Source of the DNA: a bacterium
GTDB lineage: Bacteria > Sysuimicrobiota > Sysuimicrobiia > Sysuimicrobiales > Segetimicrobiaceae
Reading direction: 5' to 3'
Length of the DNA: 41,607 nucleotides
NCBI GenBank assembly: GCA_035945995.1
Contig: DASYZR010000131.1
Coordinates: forward strand, 1 to 41,607
The position numbers and the translations under genes are program-made. Each line of letters opens with the position of its first letter. The first letter of the stretch is position 1. Of the stretch, positions 1 through 8,218 are shown in pieces. The notes beneath the pieces were generated by a model, which saw nothing but the letters and a program-made list of their open reading frames with translations, was not told where the DNA came from and did not search any database.

Positions 1-837
1 CGGACAATTCGGGTCTGGAACCGGCCGCCTGTCATGGGCCCGGGAGTCTACGAGCCGACATTCAGCAGCCTCGCCGTCGATCCTACCGGGAGGACGGTGA
101 TAGTTGGGTTTAACGTGGCGGAGTCGCAGAATATGGTGGCGATCATCGATGCGGCGGCGGCCACGGTCGTGTCCGAGATCCCCGGAAGCGGATATCCCGG
201 AGCCGTCGCCTTCGATCCATCGGGGGAGCGCGCTTACGTCTCTGACTTCGATAAGGGAAGGGTGTCGGTCCTCGATCTCGCAGGCCGCACGGTCACCGCG
301 ACGATAAAGGTTGGAGACACACCAGGCGGCTTGGCAGTCGCTCCGTCAGGCAAGGATGTCTACGTCGCGAATTCCGGAAGTGGAACGGTCTCAATAATAG
401 ATACGGCCTCGGGCCGCGTTGTGGCGACGACAAGGCCGTGGTCACTGACCATGCCTCCGGACTCCCCGGGGATCGGAGCCCGCGCATCCTATGGCCTGGT
501 CCTGCTGGTTCTGATCGCCGGACTTACGCTCAGGTATTTGATGCCCACGGCGCATGGTGCACGGGTCGTCTTGATCGCCATGACATTCGTCTCCGGAGTG
601 TCATTCTTCTTCTCCTTCATCACCGGATACTTAATTGCGCCGGGAGGCTTTGGCCTTGAACACGGCCTCTGGCGGCTCATAATTATTGCTTCCGCCGGCT
701 TCGGCCTCGCGATCGTGTCTCCCGCATCCATGATCAGTTCATGGCTATTGTTCAAGAGGGGGGATTACCGTCTCGCTGCGTTGACGAGTCTCGCACCTTT
801 GATGAACATTGTCGCCATCGTAGTCTTCTTCCTTTGA
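1..837 (+). CDS. YVTN-type beta-propeller protein with C-terminal membrane domain, 5' truncated
   Basis: The frame is open from base 1, so the gene very probably starts upstream; the first ATG in view is at 34. From that ATG, residues 1-135 hold repeating blades of the YVTN/surface-layer type, such as VAFDPSGERAYVSD and LAVAPSGKDVYVANSG, each followed by a VSIIDTASGRVVAT-like strand. Residues 150-267 form about four hydrophobic helices (near 152-170, 177-203, 212-240 and 246-267). The family usually lies outside the membrane, so the propeller may be displayed on a membrane anchor; this is inference. Base composition is visibly less GC-rich than the genes that follow, including ATA and TTA/TTG codons, which may indicate transfer. 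No function can be assigned. It converges on the minus-strand operon ending at 877. Confidence 0.6.
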   Translation, partial: RTIRVWNRPPVMGPGVYEPTFSSLAVDPTGRTVIVGFNVAESQNMVAIIDAAAATVVSEIPGSGYPGAVAFDPSGERAYVSDFDKGRVSVLDLAGRTVTATIKVGDTPGGLAVAPSGKDVYVANSGSGTVSIIDTASGRVVATTRPWSLTMPPDSPGIGARASYGLVLLVLIAGLTLRYLMPTAHGARVVLIAMTFVSGVSFFFSFITGYLIAPGGFGLEHGLWRLIIIASAGFGLAIVSPASMISSWLLFKRGDYRLAALTSLAPLMNIVAIVVFFL

Positions 838-876
838 TCGATTTTGATTCGATGGAAAGCATGGGTATAGCGGGGC

Positions 877-2013
877 TTAGGTGATCGCGGCGGCGACCGC
901 CGCGGCGACCGCCGGCCGCAGGGTGAGAATGCCGGTGCGGTCGCGTCCGAGATGTACCGCGTTGGAGAGCAGCACGATCGCCAGATCGCGCGGCGGATCG
1001 ATCACGATCGCCGTGCCGGTGAACCCGGTGTGACCGAACGCGCGCGGGGAGAGCGCGTCGCCCCACCAGCCGTGGCTGCCGGTAAGCGCCCACCCCAGGC
1101 CCCGGCGGCCGGGCGGAGGGGTCTCGGGCGTGATCGCCTCTCGCACCAGCGCCCGCTCGAGCACGCGCCCCCGCGGTCCCCGGCCGTCCGCGAGCCACAT
1201 CCGCGCATAGCGCACGAGGTCGTCCGCGATCCCGAAGAGCCCCGCGTGGCCCGAGACGCCGCCCATCCCGTGCGCGTTGCTGTCATGGACTTCTCCCCAA
1301 ATCAGGTAGCGGCGCCAGGTATGACGGTGTCCCGCCTCCGCCCACTGCGGGTCGTCGGTCATGTGCTGTTCGATCGCGGTCCCGTCCTCCGTCGGGGCGA
1401 TCCGCGCCCTGTCGCCGGCGCCGCCGCCGTGCACGTCGCCGCCGGCCGCGGGCCGGTAGCCGGTCTGCGTCATCCCGAGCGGCGCAAAGACGCGGCGCGC
1501 GGCCAGGACGTCGAGAGGTTCTCCAAGCGTGCGCCGGGCGATCTCTCCGAGCAAGATGAACCCGATGTCGCTGTACGTGACCTGGGCTCCGGGCCGGGCC
1601 ACGAGCGAGGTGGCCGCGGCCCGCCGCACGATCGCCTCGGCACCCGCCGCCTCCAGGTAGAACGGAATCCACGCCGGCAGTCCCGACGTGTGCGTCAGGA
1701 GATGCCGGATCGTCACGTTGTGGTGCGGGCACTCTGGCAGGTGCGCCGGGACCGGGTCGTCGAGGGCGAGCCGGCCTTCCGCCACCCCTTGCAAAATCAA
1801 CGGCACCGTCGCGGCGACCTTGGTCAGCGAGGCAAGATCGTAGATCGTGTCCGGCGCGGCCGCCGGCGCGCCGGCGCGCGCCGCGGTCCGGCCGGCCGCG
1901 TATCGCACCGCGACCTCGCCGCGCCACAGCACCGCGAGGACGGCCCCCGGATACGCCGTCCCGACGCCGTCCCCGAGCACACGGACGGCCTCAACAAAGC
2001 GATCCGCGGTCAC
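877..2013 (-). CDS. Serine hydrolase, beta-lactamase/class C fold (possible AmiE-like muramoyl amidase)
   Basis: A 378-residue penicillin-recognising hydrolase starting at GTG 2013. The nucleophile motif SLTK is at residues 62-65, the second motif YSD at 147-149 and the third motif HTG at 328-330, all correctly spaced for the class C/esterase family. No signal peptide is visible, so it probably acts in the cytoplasm. It is the last gene of the recycling operon, 13 nt after anmK. In Bacillus the murQ operon also carries a beta-lactamase-fold enzyme, AmiE (YbbE), which removes the peptide from MurNAc-L-Ala. By position this protein may do the same job, but that is inference. Other members of the fold are esterases or D-aminopeptidases. 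Confidence 0.8.
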   Translation of the reverse strand: MTADRFVEAVRVLGDGVGTAYPGAVLAVLWRGEVAVRYAAGRTAARAGAPAAAPDTIYDLASLTKVAATVPLILQGVAEGRLALDDPVPAHLPECPHHNVTIRHLLTHTSGLPAWIPFYLEAAGAEAIVRRAAATSLVARPGAQVTYSDIGFILLGEIARRTLGEPLDVLAARRVFAPLGMTQTGYRPAAGGDVHGGGAGDRARIAPTEDGTAIEQHMTDDPQWAEAGHRHTWRRYLIWGEVHDSNAHGMGGVSGHAGLFGIADDLVRYARMWLADGRGPRGRVLERALVREAITPETPPPGRRGLGWALTGSHGWWGDALSPRAFGHTGFTGTAIVIDPPRDLAIVLLSNAVHLGRDRTGILTLRPAVAAAVAAAIT

Positions 2014-2026
2014 CGGGCGCGCCGCG

Positions 2027-3247
2027 TCACAAGGGGTCCCGGTGCGGCGGGGGCCAGGTCCACGTGCCGAGGATCGCCGCGTATGCCGCGCCGGTCACCC
2101 GCGGCAGCGCGCCGGGGCGGCCCATCAGACTCGCATGCCCCAGCAGCGCGAAGGCGAGCGCTTCCTTCGCATCCCCCGGGATCCCGAACTCGTCGATCCG
2201 CCGGACGCGAATCGGTGCCACGGCCCGCGCGAGGCGGTCCATCAACACGGGATTGTGCGCGCCCCCGCCCGAGACGATGAGCTCGTCGATCGCGTGCCTC
2301 GGCGTCACGTAGCGCGTGATGTTCCGGGCCACCGCGCCGGCGGCGAACGCCGTCGCGGTGGCCACGAGGTCATCGGTCGGCAGGTCGCCCCACCGCGACA
2401 ACAGCGCGCGGAGATAGGCCTGACCGTACTGTTCGTGGCCGGCGGTCTTGGGCGGCGCGGCCGCGACGAAGGGATCGCGCATCCACTCGTCCAGGACCTC
2501 GGTCCGGACCGTCCCCCGCGCGGCGCGGCGCCCGTCCCGGTCGAACGTTTCCGCCCCGCCGCTGAAATGCCCCACCAGGCCGTCGATCACCATGTTGGCC
2601 GGCCCGCAGTCGAACGCGTAGACGTCGTCGCGCCGGGGATTCGCCGGCAGGACCGTGAAGTTCGCGATGCCGCCGAGGTTGAGCGCGATCCGGCCGCGCG
2701 GCCCGCCGAGCAGCAGCAGGTCCGCGTAGGGAACGAACGGCGCCGCCTGTCCGCCGGCGGCGATGTCCGCGGCGCGGAAGTCGGCGACGACGGGGCGGCG
2801 GGTCCGGGCGGCGATGACCGCCGGTTCCGCGATCTGCAGCGTGGCGGCCCGGCCGAGCGGGTCCGCCGGGTCGGGCACGCCGACGTGCGCCACGGTCTGT
2901 CCGTGCGAGGCGATCAGGTCGATCTCGTCGAGGCGCAGGCCGGCCGTCCGGACCGTCTCCCGCGCCGCGTCGGCGAACAACTCGCCGACCAGGTAACTGA
3001 GTGAGGCGAGGGCCTGCGTGGTCAACGGATCCACGCACGCCCGCAGGACGCGCCGCCGCACTTCGCCGGGATAGGGCGACGATAGGAATCCGCGAAGGAC
3101 GACGCCGGGGCGGTCGCAGTCGCGTCCCTCCCCGTCCGTGATCTCCGCGACGGCCGCGGCGATGCCGTCCGCCGACGTGCCGGAGATGAGTCCCACGATG
3201 CGTTTCGTCGGGCGGGCGAGGATCGCGTCGAGCCAGGGCCATGCCAT
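2027..3247 (-). CDS. anmK: Anhydro-N-acetylmuramic acid kinase
   Basis: AnmK opens the 1,6-anhydro ring of anhydro-MurNAc and phosphorylates it, giving MurNAc-6-phosphate. The 406-residue protein has the N-terminal phosphate-binding signature GLISGTSADGI (residues 19-29), SHGQTVAH (114-121), the catalytic-Asp region VVADFRAADIAAGGQ (153-167), and LNLGGIANF plus FDCGPANMVIDG (189-223), as in the ASKHA-fold family. Usual length is about 370, so it is slightly long, with an extra N-terminal helix. The start is ATG 3247, which overlaps the murQ stop (TGATG), implying coupled translation. The same frame is open about 400 nt further upstream, but that stretch is antisense-like and lies inside murQ. 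Its product is the substrate of the neighbouring MurQ. Confidence 0.95.
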   Translation of the reverse strand: MAWPWLDAILARPTKRIVGLISGTSADGIAAAVAEITDGEGRDCDRPGVVLRGFLSSPYPGEVRRRVLRACVDPLTTQALASLSYLVGELFADAARETVRTAGLRLDEIDLIASHGQTVAHVGVPDPADPLGRAATLQIAEPAVIAARTRRPVVADFRAADIAAGGQAAPFVPYADLLLLGGPRGRIALNLGGIANFTVLPANPRRDDVYAFDCGPANMVIDGLVGHFSGGAETFDRDGRRAARGTVRTEVLDEWMRDPFVAAAPPKTAGHEQYGQAYLRALLSRWGDLPTDDLVATATAFAAGAVARNITRYVTPRHAIDELIVSGGGAHNPVLMDRLARAVAPIRVRRIDEFGIPGDAKEALAFALLGHASLMGRPGALPRVTGAAYAAILGTWTWPPPHRDPL

Positions 3248-4149
3248 CAAGACGCCTCGCCGAGCGCCCGGCGCAGCGACCCGCCGGCGCGCGCGAGCCG
3301 CGCCCGCGCCGCCTCCGCGTCGAGCCCCAGCCGTAGCATCAGGATCGCAACCCGCGCGTGGCCGCCGGAGGCGGCGAGGGCTGCCGCGGCGCGATCTTCC
3401 CCGACCCCGGCCGCCGCGGCCACGATGCGGGCCGCCCGCCGGCGCAACTTCGCGTTCGTGGCGCGCAGGTCGATCATGAGGTTGCCGTACACTTTGCCGA
3501 GGCGCGCCATCGCGAGCGTGCTCAGCATGTTGAGGACCAGCTTCTGGGCGGTTCCGGCCTTGAGGCGGGTGCTGCCGCCGATCACCTCCGGGCCGACGAG
3601 CGGCGTGATCGCGAGGTCGCACGCGGCTTCGAGCGAGGACCCGCCGTTGCACGCGATGCCGGCGGTCCAGGCGCCCCGCTCCCGCGCCCGGCGAACGGCG
3701 CCGACGGTGAACGGGGTCTCACCGCTCGCCGCGATCCCGACCACGACGTCGGCCCCTCCCACGCCGCGCGCGTCCATTTCGGCGGCCCCGGCCGCGGCGT
3801 CGTCTTCCGCGCCTTCGACGGCCTCCACGAGCGCCCGCGGCCCGCCGGCAATGATCGCCTGCACCGTCTCGGGCGCGGTGCCGAAGGTGGGCGGACACTC
3901 CACGGCGTCGAGCGTCGCGAGGCGTCCGCTCGTTCCCGCGCCCACGTACAGCAGCCGCCCGCCGGCTTCGAGGGCGGCGCCGATGCGCGCGACGGCGGTC
4001 GCGATTGCGGGGAGCGTCGCCGCGACGGCCTCGGGGACCCGGTGGTCCTCCGCGTTCATCAGGCGCGCCTGTTCGAGCACCGGCAGCAGATCGAAGTCGC
4101 GGGTCGCCGGGTTGGCCGCTTCGGTGGCGCGTTCATCCTGCGGCATCAT
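3247..4149 (-). CDS. murQ: N-acetylmuramic acid 6-phosphate etherase
   Basis: MurQ cleaves the lactyl ether of MurNAc-6-P to give GlcNAc-6-P and D-lactate, the central step of peptidoglycan recycling. At 300 residues it matches the family length (about 298). The SIS-fold phosphosugar site YVGAGTSGRL is at 68-77, followed by ECPPTFG (84-90), which holds a catalytic glutamate, and an EGAEDD segment near the expected second active-site glutamate. The C-terminal quarter is the small helical domain. A strong AAGGAG ribosome site lies 5 nt before ATG 4149 and 8 nt before a second ATG at 4146, so either may be used. An open frame continues upstream to 4209 but would overlap the permease gene. Confidence 0.95.
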   Translation of the reverse strand: MMPQDERATEAANPATRDFDLLPVLEQARLMNAEDHRVPEAVAATLPAIATAVARIGAALEAGGRLLYVGAGTSGRLATLDAVECPPTFGTAPETVQAIIAGGPRALVEAVEGAEDDAAAGAAEMDARGVGGADVVVGIAASGETPFTVGAVRRARERGAWTAGIACNGGSSLEAACDLAITPLVGPEVIGGSTRLKAGTAQKLVLNMLSTLAMARLGKVYGNLMIDLRATNAKLRRRAARIVAAAAGVGEDRAAAALAASGGHARVAILMLRLGLDAEAARARLARAGGSLRRALGEAS

Positions 4150-4180
4150 CCCATCTCCTTCCGCGGGCGCACCGTCCTCG

Positions 4181-5074
4181 TCACAGACGGAGCCGCGGAT
4201 CGAGCACATCGCGGAGTCCGTCGCCGAGCAGGTTGAAGCCGAGCACGATCAGCGCGATCGCGGCCCCCGGAAAGACCGCGGTCCAGGGTGCAAGGACCAT
4301 GAACCGCCGCGCCTCCGCCAGCATGTTGCCCCACGAGGGCGTCGGCGGCTGCGTGCCGAGTCCGAGGAAGCTCAGCGCCGATTCGGTGAGGATCGCGAAC
4401 GACAGGCTGAGCGACGTCTGCACGATGAGCGGGGCGGAGATGTTGGGCAGCACGTGCCGGGCGAGGATCCGCACCGTCCCCGCTCCGAGCGCGTTCGCCG
4501 CCTCCACGTATTCGCGGCCCCGCGTTTCCAGCACGCTCGCCCGGGTCACCCGGGCGAACTGCGGCGTGTAGACGATCCCAATGGCCGCGATGACGTTCGT
4601 GACGGCGGTCCCCGCGACGGCCATGATCGAGATCGCGAGGAGGACCGCGGGAAAGGCGAAGATCACGTCCATCGTGCGCATCAGCACGTTGTCGAGGATG
4701 CCGCCCCGGTAGCCGCCGACGAGGCCGGCGAGCCCGCCGGCGCCGAGCGCCAGGATCACGGACCCGAAGGCGACCGCGAGCGACGACCGGGAGCCGTAGA
4801 GGAGGCGCGCCAGCAGGTCCCGGCCGAACTGGTCGGTGCCGAAAGGGTGCCCGGCTCCCGGCGGTGCCAGGAGCGACTGCGGCTGCATCTGGAGCGGATC
4901 GTGCGGCGACAGCGCCGGGACTCCGAGCGCCGCAAGCAGATAGGCGGCGACGATCGCGCCGCCGGCCACCGCGAGCGGCGTCCGCGCCATCCGGACGACG
5001 GCCGTCGCCCGCCGCCGGACCGGTCCGGGCTGCCGCCGGGCGGCGGCGGTCTTCTCGAGCGCGGACGTTGCCAT
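4181..5074 (-). CDS. Peptide ABC transporter permease, DppC/OppC type
   Basis: A 297-residue inner-membrane permease. After a basic cytoplasmic N-terminus there is one helix (about 32-52), the periplasmic HPFGTDQFGRDLLAR motif typical of DppC/OppC proteins, and five further helices. The EAA loop that contacts the ATPase reads EYVEAANALGAGTVRILARH, and the C-terminal DGLRDVLDPRLR tail is characteristic of the family. The start is ATG 5074, five nt after the stop of the partner permease. It would form a heterodimer with the upstream DppB-like subunit to import peptides, or here possibly muropeptides, since murQ and anmK follow. No ATP-binding subunit genes accompany it in this operon. Confidence 0.92.
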   Translation of the reverse strand: MATSALEKTAAARRQPGPVRRRATAVVRMARTPLAVAGGAIVAAYLLAALGVPALSPHDPLQMQPQSLLAPPGAGHPFGTDQFGRDLLARLLYGSRSSLAVAFGSVILALGAGGLAGLVGGYRGGILDNVLMRTMDVIFAFPAVLLAISIMAVAGTAVTNVIAAIGIVYTPQFARVTRASVLETRGREYVEAANALGAGTVRILARHVLPNISAPLIVQTSLSLSFAILTESALSFLGLGTQPPTPSWGNMLAEARRFMVLAPWTAVFPGAAIALIVLGFNLLGDGLRDVLDPRLRL

Positions 5075-5079
5075 CGGGC

Positions 5080-6030
5080 TCAGGCGTACCGCACCCGGGG
5101 ATCCACCACCGCGTAGAGCAGGTCCACGGCGAGGTTGACGAGGACGAACAGCAGCGCGATAACGAGGACGACCCCCTGCACGACCGGGTAGTCGCGCTGG
5201 CCGATCGCCGCGAGCGCGAGCCGGCCCATGCCGGGGAGCGCGAAGACCTCCTCGATGACGACGGTCCCGCCCAAGAGGTAGCCGGCCTGGAAGCCGACGA
5301 CGGTGATGACCGGGATCAGCGCGTTCCGCAGCACGTGCCGGTACAGGACCAGACGTCCGCGGAGTCCCTTGGCGCGCGCCGTCCGAACGTAGTCCTGTCC
5401 GAGCACTTCGAGCAGGGACGACCGGAGGAAGCGCATGATCACCGCGGCCAGCGCGATCCCGAGCGAGAACGACGGGAGCAGCATCACCGCGAGATTCTTC
5501 GCCGGGTCCGCAAAGAACCCGACGTAGATGCCGATCGAGGCGATCGATCCGGCGTTGCCCAGCACCAAGAGCAGCATGGTCGCGAGCCAGAAATTCGGGA
5601 TGCTGAGGCCCGCGAGCCCGCCCAACTGGATGGCCGCGTCGGCCGCGGAGCCGCGCCGGAGCGCGGCCGCGATCCCGATCGGGACGGCGATCACAAGCGC
5701 GATGAGGAGGGCCAGCAGGGTGATCTCCGCACTGAGCGGCAGCCGCGCCAGGATGTCGGGGAGCACGGGGCGGCTCGTCCGCAGGGAGACGCCGAAGTCG
5801 CCCCGCAGCACGTGCCCGATCCAGTCCGCGTACTGCAGCAGCAGCGGCTTGTCGAGGCCGAAGAGCCGGCGGAGCTCGTCCATCTGCGCCGGCGTCATCG
5901 CCACCTGCGTGCCGAGGAACATCTGGATCGCATTCCCCGGCAGCAGGTGGACGAGCAGAAACACGACGATCGAGACGCCCCACAGGACGGGGACGAGCGT
6001 GAGGAGCCGGCCCGCGAGAAACGCGGTCAC
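5080..6030 (-). CDS. Peptide ABC transporter permease, DppB/OppB type
   Basis: A 316-residue permease starting at GTG 6030. It shows the DppB layout: N-terminal helix (8-30), a periplasmic region with LFGLDKPLLLQYADWI and GDFGVSLRTSRPV, then five more helices. The EAA loop is YVRTARAKGLRGRLVLYRH, and the C-terminus VNLAVDLLYAVVDPRVRY is the family hallmark. It pairs with the DppC-like subunit 5 nt downstream and receives substrate from the binding protein encoded just upstream (6076-7599). The gene order binding protein, B, C is the usual Dpp/Opp order, but the D and F ATPases are absent. Confidence 0.93.
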   Translation of the reverse strand: MTAFLAGRLLTLVPVLWGVSIVVFLLVHLLPGNAIQMFLGTQVAMTPAQMDELRRLFGLDKPLLLQYADWIGHVLRGDFGVSLRTSRPVLPDILARLPLSAEITLLALLIALVIAVPIGIAAALRRGSAADAAIQLGGLAGLSIPNFWLATMLLLVLGNAGSIASIGIYVGFFADPAKNLAVMLLPSFSLGIALAAVIMRFLRSSLLEVLGQDYVRTARAKGLRGRLVLYRHVLRNALIPVITVVGFQAGYLLGGTVVIEEVFALPGMGRLALAAIGQRDYPVVQGVVLVIALLFVLVNLAVDLLYAVVDPRVRYA

Positions 6031-6075
6031 GCGGCCCGGCTCACGGCGTGAATCTCCGTCGCCCGGACGGCTCCG

Positions 6076-7599
6076 CTAGCGCTGGACGGACGTCTCCTCC
6101 AGGTAGGTGATCGCGCCCGTCGGCACGAGCCGGAAGCCCTTGACGTAGGGCTGGAGCACCTGCGATTCCATCGGCGTATAGAGAAAGACCGCGGGCGCCT
6201 GGCGCACCAGCTGGCGTTCCAGGTCGTGGTAGATCGGCGCCCGCTCGTCGACGGAGACGTGGACCCGGCCGCGATCGAGCAGCCGGTCGACGGCCGCGTC
6301 CTTGAACAGAAAGTTGTTGACCGCCCCGGTGCTGTAGAACGTGCGGTAGAGGAAGCGGTCCGGATCGGGATCGCCGCCGCGGAGCTCGACCATCGCGTCG
6401 AAGTCGCGCTTCACCCACAGGTTGATGTACTGTCCCCATTCGACGTTTTGAATCGTGGGGTTGAGGCCGGCGGCGCGCAGCTGACTCTGGATCACTTCGG
6501 CGACGGCGAGGCCCCCCTCATAGGTCGGCGAGGCGGTGATCGTGAACGATGCGCCGGCCGCGCCCGCCTGCTGAAGCATCTGCTTGGCGCGCGCCGGATC
6601 CGGCCGGTACTCCGGAAAGTCGCGCACCGGCAGGGCCCACACCTTGTCGGGTGCCGGGATCGGGCCGCTCACGACGCCCATGCCGAACTCCGCCGCGTTC
6701 ACGATCGCCTGCCGGTCAATGGCGTAGGCGATCGCGTCGCGCACCCGCGGGTCGGTAAACGGCCGCCGGGTCGTGTTGAACGAGAAGATGCGGAGGTTCA
6801 GGCTCGGCGCCTGTTGGACGGCCAGGCCGCGGTCGCCCATGGCTTGCTTGACGACGCTGCCGTCGGAAATCGTCGCCATGTCGAGGCTGCGGCTCCGCAC
6901 GCCGGCGAGCAGCGAGGCCTGCTCCGGGATCACCCGGATGACCACCTCGTCGACCTTCGGCAGGCCGCGCTTGAAGTAGCGGGGGTTCCGCGCGAGGCGC
7001 ATATAGTTGTCCGGCACCCACTGCGCCAGCATAAACGGGCCCGTGCCCGCCTCGGTCTTCTGCAGATCGCCCGCGCGGAGGACCGCGGTCTTCTCCACGA
7101 TCGAGGCGTTGCCGGAGGTCAGCCCGGAGAGGACGGAGGCAAGCGGGTAGGCGAGATGCAGCCGCACCGTATACCGGTCGACCGCGGTCACCCCGTCGAC
7201 CGCGTCCAGGTACGACCGGGCCGGCGAGGCCGTCTTGGGATCGAGGATGCGCTGGATGGTGAAGACGACGTCGTCGGCCGTGAGTTCGGCGCCGTCGTGG
7301 AACCGGACGCCCCGACGCAGGTGGAAGATGTACGTTCGCAGGTCGGGCGTATCCCACGACTCGGCGAGGTCGCCGACGACGTGCAGGCCGGCGTCGTACC
7401 GGACGAGCCGGTTGTAGAGGAGGTCGATGCGCCGGAAGGAGGAGAAGGCCGTCACCTTGTTGGGGTCCAGGCCGACGACCTCCTGATCGACGCCGAGCGT
7501 CAGCGTCACGGGACCCGGCGCCGCGCCCGCGCGCAGGACCTGCGCCGGGATCGCGATCGCGAGTGCGAGGAGAAGCCAGGCGAACCTTCGTACCGTCAT
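6076..7599 (-). CDS. ABC transporter substrate-binding protein, family 5 (peptide/muropeptide type)
   Basis: A 507-residue extracytoplasmic binding protein. A signal peptide covers about residues 1-26 (basic MTVRRF, a hydrophobic core, then AGA). The SBP_bac_5 signature LAESWDTPDLRTYIFHLRRG is followed by VRFHDGAELTADDVVFT, and the typical TDPRVRDAIAYAIDR comes later. Family members bind di- and oligopeptides, nickel, haem or murein tripeptide. Lying in an operon with murQ and anmK, this one may capture cell-wall peptides or muropeptides, as MppA does in E. coli; that is inference. ATG 7599 overlaps the stop of the acetyltransferase gene (ATGA), so translation is probably coupled. There is no lipobox cysteine near the predicted cleavage site. 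Confidence 0.93.
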   Translation of the reverse strand: MTVRRFAWLLLALAIAIPAQVLRAGAAPGPVTLTLGVDQEVVGLDPNKVTAFSSFRRIDLLYNRLVRYDAGLHVVGDLAESWDTPDLRTYIFHLRRGVRFHDGAELTADDVVFTIQRILDPKTASPARSYLDAVDGVTAVDRYTVRLHLAYPLASVLSGLTSGNASIVEKTAVLRAGDLQKTEAGTGPFMLAQWVPDNYMRLARNPRYFKRGLPKVDEVVIRVIPEQASLLAGVRSRSLDMATISDGSVVKQAMGDRGLAVQQAPSLNLRIFSFNTTRRPFTDPRVRDAIAYAIDRQAIVNAAEFGMGVVSGPIPAPDKVWALPVRDFPEYRPDPARAKQMLQQAGAAGASFTITASPTYEGGLAVAEVIQSQLRAAGLNPTIQNVEWGQYINLWVKRDFDAMVELRGGDPDPDRFLYRTFYSTGAVNNFLFKDAAVDRLLDRGRVHVSVDERAPIYHDLERQLVRQAPAVFLYTPMESQVLQPYVKGFRLVPTGAITYLEETSVQR

Positions 7600-8144
7600 C
7601 GATCACCCCCTGGTCTGTCGCGGTCTCGAGCGCCGCCCCCGACGGGGGCAGGTCCTCCGGGCGCCCCTCGGGCGGGGGCGCGGATCGGACCGCGCGTCTT
7701 CCGGTAGAGCACCTCGGTGACGCCCGGCCGGACGTAGTCGGGCAGCTCGCCGATCCGCCGGTAGCCCCGGCGCTCGTAGAAGCGCCGGGCCCGGTCGTTC
7801 GCCGCGGTGACCAGCAGAAAGACGTTGGGCCCCGTCGCAAAGATCTCCGCTTCCGCGGCGTCCATCAGAAGCCGGCCGACCCCGCGCCCCTGCGCGTCCG
7901 CGGCGACGCCGACGGCCCATACGTACCCGCTGTGCCCGAAGGTGCCCCGCAGGAGATACTCGACGAAGCCCACGAGGCGCGCGCCGTCGTCCGCCACCTG
8001 TACCCGCGCGTCGCCGGCCAGCGCCGCGGCGAACGTCTCGCGCGCCTCACGCGCAGTCACGCCGTACTGCCGCCACAGCGGCAGCCCGGACATGATCGCC
8101 GCGCAGGCCTCCAGGTCCGCGGCGCGCAGCGGTCGAACCGTCAC
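7596..8144 (-). CDS. GNAT-family N-acetyltransferase
   Basis: A GNAT fold of about 182 residues with the acetyl-CoA pyrophosphate-binding motif A VGVAADAQGRGVGRLLM at about 78-94 and the family's NDRARRFYERRGYRR segment. The substrate is unknown. It is the first gene of the recycling operon, so it may act on an amino sugar or peptide amine, but it could equally be a general RimI-like enzyme. I chose GTG 8144 because the fold begins immediately (VTVRPLRAADLE). An ATG at 8192 would add 16 residues and leave only 26 bp to divergent nagA. The last ~30 residues are low-complexity and are encoded by two GC palindromes (7635-7681), so the tail is probably not part of the fold. Confidence 0.85.
   Translation of the reverse strand: MTVRPLRAADLEACAAIMSGLPLWRQYGVTAREARETFAAALAGDARVQVADDGARLVGFVEYLLRGTFGHSGYVWAVGVAADAQGRGVGRLLMDAAEAEIFATGPNVFLLVTAANDRARRFYERRGYRRIGELPDYVRPGVTEVLYRKTRGPIRAPARGAPGGPAPVGGGARDRDRPGGDR
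7635..7681. repeat. Two adjacent CCCC/GGGG palindromes in the acetyltransferase tail
   Basis: GCCCCC-gac-GGGGGC (7635-7649) is followed by GCGCCCC-N7-GGGGCGC (7661-7681). Both arms are perfect in each case. They encode the disordered C-terminal tail and belong to a dispersed family described in the findings. Confidence 0.7.
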
Positions 8145-8218
8145 GGTCCTGAGTTCTCCGGTGCGCCGCGCCGCGCCTGCCGCAGGAAGCATCGCGCGCG
8201 GGCCGGAAGCACGCGGAG

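Noticed and set aside
3248-3652. N-terminal extension of AnmK
   Set aside because: The frame is open but lies antisense-like within murQ. AnmK homology begins at the ATG at 3247, which overlaps the murQ stop.
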